Below, piece after piece: positions 45,394-54,933 of a DNA stretch of 64,000 nt (positions are counted from its first letter, which is position 1; every line of letters starts with the position of its first letter). Below the pieces are notes generated by a model. That model searched no databases. It saw nothing but the letters and a program-made list of their open reading frames with translations, and was not told the DNA's origin. The position numbers were made by a program, and so were the translations under genes. This stretch comes from Yeosuana aquiaggeris (GTDB lineage Bacteria > Bacteroidota > Bacteroidia > Flavobacteriales > Flavobacteriaceae): positions 930,001 to 994,000 of the forward strand of contig NZ_JBAWKC010000001.1 in the NCBI RefSeq assembly GCF_044003965.1, written 5' to 3'.

Positions 45394-47886
45394 TTATTTT
45401 TTTATTATTAATTTATCTACAATACCTTGATTTGTATATACTTTTATCAAATAGGTTCCAACACTAAGGTTACTAAAATCAATAGTTTCAACATTGTTTT
45501 CAATATTCTTAACGAGCATTCCTAACATGCTGTAAATTTTAACCTTTTCTATTTTCATTTTTGAGGAAAGGTGTAAATTATCAATTACAGGATTAGGAAA
45601 CATACTTATTTTTTCTATGGCGATATCATCCAATCCCAATGGATTATATTCGAATTTCATATAATATAGGTTAGCTGTATCTGTTTTAGTAATGTTATGG
45701 ATACCAGCTGATAAGGCGATATTATTTATAATACCAGAAGAAGCATTGTAAATAGTGCCATCCACATTAATTCTTCCGTTAAAAGTACTATTAACTATAT
45801 TGAAAACTAAAGTCAATGTTCCTGCAGCTGTTGTGGTAAATGAAATATTAGTTGCTGATTCAATTTTCAGACATTGGGTTAGCGTGAGTCCATCATAGGT
45901 TTCAGTTCCTTTTGAAGTTGAAAGGTTTGCACTAACAAAACTATAGAAAGTACTGTTTAAATCAGATTCGGTGAAATTATGGATTTCATCACCCGTTGTT
46001 GAACCAACTGGTAATACTGTTATAGTACCAGATTCACTAACGGGAGTACTAACAGAACCAACTGTTGTAATTGTATATGAAACATCAGCAATTGGAGTTC
46101 CTGTTATTGTGACTGTTTTAGCACCATTATCTTTTGTATAAGTGATTCCTGAAGCGGGTAATCCAACCACAGTAACATCTGTAGCATCACCACCCCAAGT
46201 AAAGATTATGGTGATAAGAGCATCACCTTCAATGACATCTTGACTGCTATTAGCTGTTGTAACTGTTAAAGTTTGACTGCTCGGAACAGCTTCCCCCTGC
46301 ACATAAACCAGCGTAGTTTGGTAATTAACAAGCGCTGTTTTTAATGCTGTATTTACAACATCAGCGGTGTCATCTATCGCATCATTAAAAGTCCAATTAA
46401 AGTCACCACCTTGCATACGTCCAGAATATTGCATTACCTTGTCTTTTGCTACTTCTGGTGTTTCAACCACTAAATTTTTAATATATAAGGCAGAATTCGT
46501 ATCAAAGTTGTTGTAAGTATTACCTCCTTGTTTTGAGGTAATGCTGCTACTCATAATTTCATTTCTGGTTGTAGCAACGTAAGCGTCAAATTCAATAGGA
46601 TAATTAGCAGCATCATAGGGAATAAATCGTGTTTCATTAATGATTGTATTATTAAAAGCTTTAATAGTACCACCATCTTCACTTGAAAAAGTGCCACCAG
46701 TTCCATAAAAAATATCTGTACCCTGCATAGATGTTAGCATAGGATATTTGCAATGTCTAAAATAATTGTTTTCTACAAATAATGATGACCCATTTGTAGA
46801 GCCAGAACCGTATTTTGAATTACCATCAAAATAGTTATTATAAATATGAGCTGAATAATAGCGAACACGTGGGTGACGAGAATCAGAATGGTCATACCAG
46901 TTATGGTGATAGGTGATATATAAACCAGTAGTGGTTCCCTCACTTAAACCTAAAAGGTTACATTTTCCAGAATCCCAAAAGTGATTATATGAAAACGTTA
47001 CATAAGTTGATTTTTTGCAATCTAACGCACCGTCTCCTTTTGTTTGGTCTCCTGCACCACCTGCTTCTCCATAAAAAAAATCGACATTATGTACCCAGAT
47101 ATAATCATTATTTTGTTGCAATCCAATATTATCACCTTCATCACTATCAGTAAGCATGGTGCCAATATTTCGAATTTCAACATTTGATGCATTTTTAATG
47201 CGGATTCCCCAGCCATAAGCCACAGCATCATTACCAACGCCTTCAAAAGTGATATAACTTGATGCATTATTTTTGTTTTCAATTACAATATCACCATTGA
47301 GCATATATGAAAAGTCAGTAATTTGACCAATAAGACGTACAATAAGTGGCCGCGTATCATTGCCTTTTTTGAAACCATCCAAAATAGTTTGAAGACCCAC
47401 ACATGGATTCGCATTAGCACCGGTTACATTCATAGTAATGGTATTTTTGGTGTTTTCAGTGATATACAAAATAACGGCATTATTTTTTGGAGTACCATCG
47501 GCATTATAAGCACCGGGAACCCGCCCGTTTGCAAAAGCAAAACCTGTTCTATCATGCGCCAATACCTCCACATTTCCAGTATTTGTTGCAGCTCCTTCTA
47601 CTCCTGATATGACCGGTTTTACGTCAATGGTATATGTGCCTGCAGAAATACCCAATATATCAGCTCGAAAATAAGTGCCATAACTACGGATCAGTGGATT
47701 ATCTATTTTTTGATTGGTAATACCATTACCACTGTAATAAATATTATAACTTTCAGCTCCTGAAACTGGTTGCCATTCGACATAAGCGGACTCTAATGCA
47801 CCGCCGGATTTATTAATGGTAACTGTTTGAGCATTTGTAGATAAGGAAACTATAAGGATTATTAAAGAAAAGAATAATTTTTTCAT
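45394..47886 (-). CDS. Large secreted pectate lyase (PL1) with extra domains and T9SS tail
   Basis: About 830 residues from ATG 47886 (an in-frame ATG at 47907 adds seven). Signal 'FFSLIILIVSLSTNAQ'. A fibronectin-like module covers ~20-105. The PL1 beta-helix follows (~120-480) with 'ITFEGVGNDAVAYGWGIRIK', 'DGALDCKKSTYVTFSYNHFW' and the catalytic stretch 'HHNWYDHSDSRHPRVRYY'. An Ig-like 'GLPASGITYTKDNGAKTVTI' module (~540-630) and a beta-sandwich that may bind carbohydrate (~640-745) come next. It ends with a T9SS type A domain 'ISMFPNPVIDNLHLSS...VGTYLIKVY'. It should act outside the cell on polymeric pectin. Own operator upstream. Confidence 0.92.
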   Translation of the reverse strand: MKKLFFSLIILIVSLSTNAQTVTINKSGGALESAYVEWQPVSGAESYNIYYSGNGITNQKIDNPLIRSYGTYFRADILGISAGTYTIDVKPVISGVEGAATNTGNVEVLAHDRTGFAFANGRVPGAYNADGTPKNNAVILYITENTKNTITMNVTGANANPCVGLQTILDGFKKGNDTRPLIVRLIGQITDFSYMLNGDIVIENKNNASSYITFEGVGNDAVAYGWGIRIKNASNVEIRNIGTMLTDSDEGDNIGLQQNNDYIWVHNVDFFYGEAGGAGDQTKGDGALDCKKSTYVTFSYNHFWDSGKCNLLGLSEGTTTGLYITYHHNWYDHSDSRHPRVRYYSAHIYNNYFDGNSKYGSGSTNGSSLFVENNYFRHCKYPMLTSMQGTDIFYGTGGTFSSEDGGTIKAFNNTIINETRFIPYDAANYPIEFDAYVATTRNEIMSSSITSKQGGNTYNNFDTNSALYIKNLVVETPEVAKDKVMQYSGRMQGGDFNWTFNDAIDDTADVVNTALKTALVNYQTTLVYVQGEAVPSSQTLTVTTANSSQDVIEGDALITIIFTWGGDATDVTVVGLPASGITYTKDNGAKTVTITGTPIADVSYTITTVGSVSTPVSESGTITVLPVGSTTGDEIHNFTESDLNSTFYSFVSANLSTSKGTETYDGLTLTQCLKIESATNISFTTTAAGTLTLVFNIVNSTFNGRINVDGTIYNASSGIINNIALSAGIHNITKTDTANLYYMKFEYNPLGLDDIAIEKISMFPNPVIDNLHLSSKMKIEKVKIYSMLGMLVKNIENNVETIDFSNLSVGTYLIKVYTNQGIVDKLIIKK

Positions 47887-47945
47887 CGTTTTAAAATTAA
47901 TATCCATTTATAATTGATCTGATTACATGATTTTCAATGAAAAGT

Positions 47946-47959
47946 GTAATCGATTACAA
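47946..47959 (-). promoter_or_regulatory. LacI-type operator, large PL1 gene
   Basis: Perfect TGTAATCGATTACA. On the minus strand it is preceded by TATATT so that the -7 element TATATTTG overlaps the operator by two bases. Confidence 0.82.
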
Positions 47960-48193
47960 ATATAATAGTTTTATTGAAATATGAAACAATATTAACACAT
48001 ATACGGTAAAGAGTATCTATTAAAGGTTATTAGAACTTTATATACGTTTAAAATTACAATTAAGGCCTTAATACACTGGAAATGAATTGAAGACTATGCT
48101 ATTGCTACAAGTACAATGAATTCATGTCGTCACATATTTTTTTCAAATAAATTAAAATATAATTTAAGCGATAAATATTTTTTAATATATTAG

Positions 48194-48207
48194 CGCAATC
48201 GATTACA
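48194..48207 (+). promoter_or_regulatory. LacI-type operator (imperfect), PL1 gene
   Basis: CGCAATCGATTACA directly follows a -7-like TATATTAG (48186-48193), 12 bases before the start codon at 48220. The 312-base gap between the two divergent PL1 genes contains this site and the one at 47946; nothing else is recognised in it. Confidence 0.72.
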
Positions 48208-48219
48208 ATATTTTTAAAT

Positions 48220-49551
48220 ATGAAAAAATATTTACTCTTATGTTTATTTGTAGTGAGTTTGTCAGGGCTCAAAAGCCAGAACTATTATATGACGAGTCCT
48301 GAAGGTTTTGGGGCTGCTACAACTGGTGGAGGTAATGCCACTCCTGTGACAGTCACCACATATACCGATTTAAAGGCGAAGCTTCAATTAACAACGCCTC
48401 AGGTTATTTTAGTTAGTGGAACTATTACATTGGCGTCAGGACAACAGATAAGCTTACAAGTTAATAATAAAACGATTATTGGCTTACCTGGGGCAAGACT
48501 TATAAATAATACACAAACACAGGCAGGCTCTGGAATTCTTAATTTAAAAAGTGGTTCGAGCAATGTTATTATTAGGAATTTAATTTTTGAAGGTCCGGGA
48601 GCCTATGATACGGATGGCAGGGACAATCTGACCTCGGAAGGATGTGTCAATCTTTGGGTAGACCATTGTGAATTTCAGGATGGAACTGATGGGAATTTTG
48701 ATATTAAAAACACTTCAGATAATGTAACGGTATCCTGGTGTAAATTCACTTATTTAAAACCTCCAGTTCCTGGTGGATCAGGTGGTTCTGATGATCATCG
48801 GTTTTCAAATTTAATCGGCTCAAGTAGTACTGATGCACCTGCTGATGGGCATTATAGTGTTACTTTTCAGAATTGTTATTGGGCGGCTGGTTGCAAAGAC
48901 AGGATGCCGCGATCAAGAAATGGAGAACTCCATATATTAAATTGCTATTATAAAACGGCAGGTGTTTCAAATTCCACAGCTTTAGGATTAGGTGGTGGCA
49001 GCAATAACTTAACATGCTATGTTGAAAACACCAATTTTGCCTATATTGGAACTGTATTTAAAAGTTATATTAGTTCTGATGGTGGCACTGTTAATGTAAC
49101 CTATGACGGTTGTATAAGCACCAAGCCTTTTTCAAATGTAGGTGCAGCTCCAAAACCTTCATACAGTTATACAGTTTTACCCGTGAATGACGTAGAGTCT
49201 GTTGTCTCTGATGGGTCTTGTGGCGCCGGTGCTACACTTCAGGTTACGGCTGGAGGAGAAATGTCTTCAAGTTGTGACAGTTTAGGAGTAGGAGATTCAA
49301 TTTTGGCTGAAGCAATAAGTTTTTATCCAACTATTGTTGAGGATATTTTTACTATTGATTTTTCAAATGGTATATCAGGTAAAGCTTTTATAAATATATA
49401 TTCCATTACAGGCCAGAATGTGTTGACAATGGAAAAAAATATTTCAACAGGTAAGTGGGATTTTAATCTAGCTGGTTTAAACAGTGGTTTCTATATATGT
49501 CATCTAAACTTAAACGGGGCTTCAACTGCTTGGAAATTAATTAAAAAATAA
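48220..49551 (+). CDS. Secreted pectate lyase, PL1 family, with T9SS tail
   Basis: A 443-residue protein with signal peptide 'LLCLFVVSLSGLKSQ'. The PL1 domain (~20-345) shows 'YYMTSPEGFGAATTGGGNAT', 'QVNNKTIIGLPGARLINN', 'GCVNLWVDHCEFQDGTDGNF' (WVDH motif) and 'GCKDRMPRSRNGELHILNCY' (catalytic arginine in R-M-P-R). The last ~80 residues are a T9SS type A tail ('EAISFYPTIVEDIFTIDF', 'NIYSITGQNVL', 'LNSGFYICHLNLNG'). It differs clearly from the other two PL1 proteins, so the locus holds three distinct PL1 lineages. Own promoter-operator. Extracellular lyase on low-methylated pectin expected. Confidence 0.92.
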   Translation: MKKYLLLCLFVVSLSGLKSQNYYMTSPEGFGAATTGGGNATPVTVTTYTDLKAKLQLTTPQVILVSGTITLASGQQISLQVNNKTIIGLPGARLINNTQTQAGSGILNLKSGSSNVIIRNLIFEGPGAYDTDGRDNLTSEGCVNLWVDHCEFQDGTDGNFDIKNTSDNVTVSWCKFTYLKPPVPGGSGGSDDHRFSNLIGSSSTDAPADGHYSVTFQNCYWAAGCKDRMPRSRNGELHILNCYYKTAGVSNSTALGLGGGSNNLTCYVENTNFAYIGTVFKSYISSDGGTVNVTYDGCISTKPFSNVGAAPKPSYSYTVLPVNDVESVVSDGSCGAGATLQVTAGGEMSSSCDSLGVGDSILAEAISFYPTIVEDIFTIDFSNGISGKAFINIYSITGQNVLTMEKNISTGKWDFNLAGLNSGFYICHLNLNGASTAWKLIKK

Positions 49552-49636
49552 ACTATAGATACCAATATTATCGGGGTCTAGTGGTGTTCTTTACTTTTTA
49601 CTGACTAACTCAAAAATAAATTATTGATTGTAAATT

Positions 49637-49666
49637 TTGAAAAATAAGTTTTTAATAATATATTAG
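49637..49666 (+). promoter_or_regulatory. Promoter of the CE8 pectinesterase gene
   Basis: TTG (49637-49639), exactly 19 bases, TATATTAG (49659-49666), one mismatch to TAnnTTTG. The operator begins at the next base. Confidence 0.65.
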
Positions 49667-49680
49667 CGTAATCGATTACA
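49667..49680 (+). promoter_or_regulatory. LacI-type operator, CE8 gene
   Basis: CGTAATCGATTACA (13 of 14) immediately follows the -7 element. It leaves a 172-base untranslated leader before the start codon at 49852, the longest in the locus, in which no clear structure is recognised. Confidence 0.78.
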
Positions 49681-49851
49681 TAAAATATGTTTTGCAATCT
49701 AAATACGATTTTCCCAAATCACCACTTCCTACTTATTTTTTTGGATGAATTAATTGATCTCATTCATTTAACTCTATTTAAAAAAAATGGAGTTACCAAA
49801 TGATTTGATAATTATAATAGTACAATTTGATAAACTAAACTAACGAACAAG

Positions 49852-52800
49852 ATGAATAAACTTTCCTTATTTTTAATCATTACTTTGTTGTTACTTGCTA
49901 CTTTAGTGCAGGGTCAAACAACCTTTACCTATAATCTTGGAGATGGAACAACTTTTGTTAATACTGGAGTCCAATGGGATCCTGTTACTACCACAACTAG
50001 TCCAGATGGTAAATTAAGAACTCAAGCGCCTACTTCCCAATGGCATAGTTTAGGATACGGGGTTGTTTTTAAGGATGGTAACTCTTTAGAAGTTGATGTT
50101 ACCGGAACTTCTACTATTAGATTTTATGGATCTGTATATAGTGCAGGTACTATGAGCGGGGGTACAACTATTGGTGCAAGTGATTTGGGTACAGTTGATG
50201 TGCTCGTTGGTACTGATAAAACTGGTTTTTATGAATTCAATTATACTGGTGGGGCTACTACTCTATTTTTCACATTTAGCGGAGCAAATGCTTACACACC
50301 TTCAATAGATATTACGTATCCTTACACTATATATAATTTAAGAGACCAATCTACTTTTACCAATACAGGAACACAATGGGATCCGGTCACTTCTACCACA
50401 AGTCCAGATGGTAAAATAAGAACTCAAGCTGCAACCACTCAGTGGCATAGTGCAGGTTATGGTGTTGTTTTTAAAGATAGTAACTCATTGGAAGTGGATG
50501 TTGCTGAAGGAAGCAGTACCGTTCGTTTTTATGGTTCTGTATATAGTGCAGGTACTATGAATGGTGGAACAACTACTGGTGCTAGCGATTTAGGTTCAAT
50601 AGATGTCGATTTGGATAATCATCCGGGTATGGCCGATCAAACAGGTTACTATGAATTTAATTATGTTGGCGGGGCTACTACTTTATACTTTACTTTTAGT
50701 GGTTCAAATGCTTACACACCTGCAATAGAAGTAACGAACCTTCCCGTTTCCATAGTTAAAACAGACGTATGGGACTTTGGTGCAGAACAACTGGATGATG
50801 TGCTTTATAATAATATGTTAACAGAGTCTGTTATCAATTCATTTTATACCTATGTGGACCCACAAGTGCCTGGAGACGCAGGTAGAAATATACTGTCATT
50901 CACAGCTGGTGATTTAGGGTATGTTACCAATGGAACGAGTGACCGACTTAGAACTACTAATTTAAATCTTACTAGATGGGATACAAACATTGCAAGCTCG
51001 GTAAACTTTACAGGGAGGTTGTATGTGAATTCAGGCGCAAATACTGGTCGTTATTTAACTTTAAATTTAAATGAGGATGATGAAGTTACTATTGAAGGCA
51101 GAACGGATGCTGGTGGAACTTTTAATTTTGAGTATGCTGCAGATCCCGTAGCGCAAACAGATCAGGTAGTTGTTCCAGCTGCTGAAACCACCATTAAATT
51201 TGTAGCAAAGCAAACAGGTGAATATCATGTATTTGATACATCGGGAAAACCAAGTTATTTTAGAGTTTTTAGAAAAGCTGCAACTTATAAAACATTAACA
51301 GGCTCTGTTGATGAAACGAATGCTCCTGGGATACCTGATGGATATACTATTGATTTTACTAATGAAGCAGGTAAAACATTTTCTACAATTGTGACAGCGG
51401 GTTCGTATAGTATAGATTTACCAATTGAATATACTTACGCACTTAGTTTAGGAGGAGCTAATGGTTATGTTATTTCTAATGGAGATAACTTAAGTGTGAC
51501 AGAGACAACAACAACGTATGATATTGAGGTGTTGCAGGTTGATTTATATACTGTGACTGGAGCTATTTCTGGTTTAACAGATCTCACAAACCTTGTTTTG
51601 CATTATACACCGAATCCTTCTGCGAATAAAATATTCATTCCGAAGCCTGTTATTGATGCTGGTTTATCAACTTATAGTGTTAAACTTGAACCTGGTATTG
51701 AGTACGGTATTTCTGCTGATGGCGTAAATGATTTTGAAATTTTAGCGAATACTATTACAATTACAGGAGATGATACTGCAGATATTATTTTTACATCGAA
51801 GCCACTTTATAACGTAACAATAAATACCCCAGGTTTAGATGTCACACAAAGAAGTGTTTTAAGTTTAACATTTACCAACAAAAACGAGCCAGGTTATTCG
51901 TATAATTTCACAGATGTATCAGCAGTAGCCTTACGTGATGGTACTTATACTGTTGGATATGATGGTTTAGATGCTTATCCAATTGAGTTGGCTTTAACCT
52001 CAAATTTAACCATATCTGGAGTAAATACATCTAAAGATTTAACATTTAATCCAATAACGGAATGGGTGTTTAATGACCGAAATATTTCCTCAGCAACCGC
52101 GTATAAGGGTCTTGTTTTTACTGGAAGTGTGAATGTGAGAGGTTCAAGTGGCGATTTAAATGCCGGAACCGGTGCCACCATTTCCATTCCTGTAAAAGTA
52201 GGTGATAAAGTATTAATCACAGATTACTATCAGTCAAATTATTCTATTGAAGGCGATGCGACTATTGCGAATACCTCGGGAAGTACAAGTACTAAAATAA
52301 CCACTGAGTATATATACCAAGGTCTCACAGATGGGACAGTAACCTTAACCACCGGAGGTACTTCTTATTTTGTATCCATTAAAGTTTTAGAAATTGTGGC
52401 ATATAATCCTACGATAACGGTTGGTGTTGGCAAGGATTATCAATCTATTAATGAAGCATTAAATGCCATTGCTTTAATGGATAGACCAAGTGATGAACGC
52501 GTTACTGTTGAAATAGATCCAGGTAATTATGAAGAAATGCTTGTGATTAATAGTCCTAATATCACATTAAAAAACGCCTCTGGGTCACCAAGTATCGCGC
52601 TTCTAAATGGCGGAGTAGATATAGATGTGAACGCCGTTAGAATCACTTCTTATTATGGACAAAAATATAATTTTTTTAGTCAGGGAACTGATAATAAATG
52701 GCATGCGGATGTTTTAGCGGTAAACAAAGATAATGGCTATACAGATTATGTAAATAAAGAAGGCACCGGTAATGGTACTTCTTACTGGAATGCAACCGTT

Positions 52801-53871
52801 GTGGTTGCTGCGAATGGTTTTATTGCAGAAGATATTATTCTTGAAAATTCATTTAACCAATACATTTCTCAAAAGGAATCACAGGATGTGGTACAACCTA
52901 AAGCGAGTGATCCTGTAAGACCTACAAACTATGGAAATACCAGTGTTCAAGACAGGTCTGCTGGTTATGTGACTCAGGCGGCAGCCATTGGGATTGCTAA
53001 TAATACAGATAAAGTAATTTTGAACAACTGTCGCGTGATAGGTCGTCAGGATTCTTTTTATGGAGGTTCTGGCTCTCGAGTGGTTGTGTATAAAGGGGCC
53101 ATGATGGGAGCGGTGGATTATATTTTTGGAGGCATGACAGCCGTCTTTTATCAAACAGACTTTGTATTAAACACGAGTGATTCAGGTAGTGATGCCGCAT
53201 ATATTACAGCCGCGCAGCAAAGCAGTGGAAGAGGATTCTTAATGTATGAGTGTCATGTAAAATCACCTATTCCGGGAGTGGAAACTGCCTCTGTAAATGG
53301 GTCTAAACCGGGCTATTTTGGTCGTCCATGGGCACCTAATACTAGCGAGGTGGTATTTTACAATACAACTATTGATGAGTCTACCTATCCAGGGTCTGAA
53401 GGCTTGTCATTAATTTCAACCGTTGGATGGACGAGTTCATTAGGCGGAGAGTCTAACAAAATGTATGAATATGGCACCATAGAAAATGCTTCCGGAGTTG
53501 ATAATTCTAGTTTACGCGCTTCATGGTCCACAGTATTATCAACACCTACATTAACGGATGATACAGCCATCACGACATTTAACTTTACAAAAGGAACGGA
53601 TAATTGGGATCCCATTTCAGAATTAAATGCATTGGGTATAGATGATTTTAAAGTTGGATCAACCTCAGTTAAAGTCTCTGGGTATAATAATAAGATTCAT
53701 GTATCTCAAGTAAAATCTAAAACGAACATTAATATTTATAGTATTACTGGCGCTTTGGTTAAATCAATACAAACCAATGTTGATACAAGTTTTGATTTTG
53801 AAAATGGCCTGTGGATAGTTGCGATTAAAGATGCCGTTGGACAAAAAACAGTCAAATTGATAACACACTAG
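49852..53871 (+). CDS. Giant multidomain pectinesterase (CE8) secreted by T9SS
   Basis: A 1,339-residue protein. Signal 1-23 ('LLLLATLVQGQ'). Two tandem ~140-residue modules at about 24-163 and 164-301 share 'SPDGK(L/I)RTQA', 'GYGVVFKD' and 'RFYGSVYSAGTM'. A beta-sandwich starting 'VWDFGAEQLDD' follows (~305-480), then several carboxypeptidase-regulatory or Ig-like modules (~485-850). The CE8 beta-helix covers ~855-1215 with 'DYQSINEALNAIALMDRPSD', 'RQDSFYGGSGS' (~1064), 'GAVDYIFGGM' (~1088, catalytic Asp) and 'GYFGRPWAPN' (~1158). It ends in a T9SS type A tail. It removes methyl esters from pectin so lyases can act. Most CE8 enzymes are under 700 residues, so it is unusually long. Confidence 0.9.
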   Translation: MNKLSLFLIITLLLLATLVQGQTTFTYNLGDGTTFVNTGVQWDPVTTTTSPDGKLRTQAPTSQWHSLGYGVVFKDGNSLEVDVTGTSTIRFYGSVYSAGTMSGGTTIGASDLGTVDVLVGTDKTGFYEFNYTGGATTLFFTFSGANAYTPSIDITYPYTIYNLRDQSTFTNTGTQWDPVTSTTSPDGKIRTQAATTQWHSAGYGVVFKDSNSLEVDVAEGSSTVRFYGSVYSAGTMNGGTTTGASDLGSIDVDLDNHPGMADQTGYYEFNYVGGATTLYFTFSGSNAYTPAIEVTNLPVSIVKTDVWDFGAEQLDDVLYNNMLTESVINSFYTYVDPQVPGDAGRNILSFTAGDLGYVTNGTSDRLRTTNLNLTRWDTNIASSVNFTGRLYVNSGANTGRYLTLNLNEDDEVTIEGRTDAGGTFNFEYAADPVAQTDQVVVPAAETTIKFVAKQTGEYHVFDTSGKPSYFRVFRKAATYKTLTGSVDETNAPGIPDGYTIDFTNEAGKTFSTIVTAGSYSIDLPIEYTYALSLGGANGYVISNGDNLSVTETTTTYDIEVLQVDLYTVTGAISGLTDLTNLVLHYTPNPSANKIFIPKPVIDAGLSTYSVKLEPGIEYGISADGVNDFEILANTITITGDDTADIIFTSKPLYNVTINTPGLDVTQRSVLSLTFTNKNEPGYSYNFTDVSAVALRDGTYTVGYDGLDAYPIELALTSNLTISGVNTSKDLTFNPITEWVFNDRNISSATAYKGLVFTGSVNVRGSSGDLNAGTGATISIPVKVGDKVLITDYYQSNYSIEGDATIANTSGSTSTKITTEYIYQGLTDGTVTLTTGGTSYFVSIKVLEIVAYNPTITVGVGKDYQSINEALNAIALMDRPSDERVTVEIDPGNYEEMLVINSPNITLKNASGSPSIALLNGGVDIDVNAVRITSYYGQKYNFFSQGTDNKWHADVLAVNKDNGYTDYVNKEGTGNGTSYWNATVVVAANGFIAEDIILENSFNQYISQKESQDVVQPKASDPVRPTNYGNTSVQDRSAGYVTQAAAIGIANNTDKVILNNCRVIGRQDSFYGGSGSRVVVYKGAMMGAVDYIFGGMTAVFYQTDFVLNTSDSGSDAAYITAAQQSSGRGFLMYECHVKSPIPGVETASVNGSKPGYFGRPWAPNTSEVVFYNTTIDESTYPGSEGLSLISTVGWTSSLGGESNKMYEYGTIENASGVDNSSLRASWSTVLSTPTLTDDTAITTFNFTKGTDNWDPISELNALGIDDFKVGSTSVKVSGYNNKIHVSQVKSKTNINIYSITGALVKSIQTNVDTSFDFENGLWIVAIKDAVGQKTVKLITH

Positions 53872-53897
53872 ATTTTCGAATATTTAGTTTTTAAATG

Positions 53898-53928
53898 AGG
53901 GGTTCCTAAAGAAGGGGCTCCTTTTTTT
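53898..53928 (+). terminator. Terminator after the CE8 gene
   Basis: An 8-bp G-U-rich stem (GGGGTTCC with GGGGCTCC) is followed by TTTTTTT, about 30 bases after the stop codon. Confidence 0.6.
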
Positions 53929-54021
53929 CTATTAAGACTAAGACGTATGCGGCGTTAATTTATTCAGTCATAACAAAATATGTTAAAATATTTTTTAGGA
54001 AAGGATTTTATAACTATATTC

Positions 54022-54035
54022 GGTAATCGATTACA
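54022..54035 (+). promoter_or_regulatory. LacI-type operator 1 of a tandem pair
   Basis: GGTAATCGATTACA (13 of 14), preceded directly by TATATTC, which makes a -7-like TATATTCG with its first G. Confidence 0.75.
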
Positions 54036-54039
54036 ATTA

Positions 54040-54053
54040 TGTAATCGATTAAC
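54040..54053 (+). promoter_or_regulatory. LacI-type operator 2 of a tandem pair
   Basis: TGTAATCGATTAAC (12 of 14), centred 18 bases downstream of operator 1. The two sites lie on nearly opposite helix faces by 10.5 bp per turn (1.7 turns). Confidence 0.7.
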
Positions 54054-54069
54054 TAAAACAAACTTAATT

Positions 54070-54852
54070 ATGATGAAAAAACTACTTTTATTTATTTTAC
54101 CTATGATGCTTTGTGTAGTGACATTACAAGCTCAAAACCATGTTTGGGACTTTGGGAATGATACTACGAATTGGCCAGTAGATGCTGTTGGAGTAACTTC
54201 AACAACTGTTGTTGATGGTTTGACACTAGAGCCAGGTGGTTCGTCTTTTGCTGTAATAGAAGCAAATTCTGCGACTTTTCCAGATGGATATACATCAATT
54301 AACCGCTTTAAATTTATGGGTAGTAGTAGTATAGACCCTTCAGATGGGAGTACTTTTGTTCCTACAAGACGTTTTATGACATTTCCCGTTGATGGACCTG
54401 TTGCGGTTAAAATATGGTTCAGACAAAGTGGGACCAGTTTACCTCGTGCTCTTTGGGTAACTGATGGTACTTCAGAGGTGCTTCATTTTGATGGTCTAGG
54501 AGATACTGATCCTCGTTACATTGAAGCTAATTATAATGGTGGAGCTGGCACTTTGTATGTATTATGTGCAAATAATGCTTATAATTTATATAAACTAGAA
54601 ATTAGTAGTACACTACTTGGAACCAATGATTTTAAAGCTGCGATTAAAACAAATTTAAAAGCTATTGGAAACAGAATTTACTTATCAGATGTGTCATCAA
54701 AAACTGAAGTTAGTATTTATAGTATTACCGGAGCTTTAGTGAAATCATTTAAAACAAATGAAGACACTAGCTTTAGTTTTAAATCTGGACTTTGGATTGC
54801 GACTGTTAAAACAGAAGAAGGCGCAAAAGCGTTTAAATTATTAACTCATTAA
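54070..54852 (+). CDS. Stand-alone T9SS-secreted beta-sandwich protein, candidate pectin-binding protein
   Basis: About 260 residues from ATG 54070 (54073 also possible). The longer frame to 53980 would run through both operators and is rejected. Signal 'LLLFILPMMLCVVTLQAQ'. The single module (~22-180) starts 'HVWDFGNDTTNWPVDAVGVT' and includes 'RFMTFPVDGPVAVKIWFRQS' and 'GGAGTLYVLCANNAYNLYKL', a jelly-roll pattern also appearing near residue 305 of the CE8 protein and in secreted pectate lyases. The T9SS tail is closely similar to that of the CE8 protein ('YSITGALVKS'). No catalytic residues are apparent. It may bind pectin as a free extracellular module. It alone has two operators. Confidence 0.8.
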   Translation: MMKKLLLFILPMMLCVVTLQAQNHVWDFGNDTTNWPVDAVGVTSTTVVDGLTLEPGGSSFAVIEANSATFPDGYTSINRFKFMGSSSIDPSDGSTFVPTRRFMTFPVDGPVAVKIWFRQSGTSLPRALWVTDGTSEVLHFDGLGDTDPRYIEANYNGGAGTLYVLCANNAYNLYKLEISSTLLGTNDFKAAIKTNLKAIGNRIYLSDVSSKTEVSIYSITGALVKSFKTNEDTSFSFKSGLWIATVKTEEGAKAFKLLTH

Positions 54853-54875
54853 ATTAATTATTGGGTAAACACAAT

Positions 54876-54906
54876 AAAAAAGATATCCAATTTGGGTATC
54901 TTTTTT
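54876..54906 (+). terminator. Intrinsic terminator
   Basis: AAAAAAGATATCC pairs with GGGTATCTTTTTT around a 5-base loop. It lies 24 bases after the stop codon and before the cupin gene, whose real start is at 54934. Confidence 0.8.
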
Positions 54907-54933
54907 ATTTTAAAGTTATTTAAGTTTATTAAA

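Noticed and set aside
53980..54069. Upstream extension of the small T9SS protein ORF to 53980
   Set aside because: It runs through both operators and has no signal-peptide character; the signal peptide begins at 54070.
54892..54933. Upstream extension of the cupin ORF
   Set aside because: It begins inside a clear terminator hairpin; ATG 54934 is followed directly by a good signal peptide.
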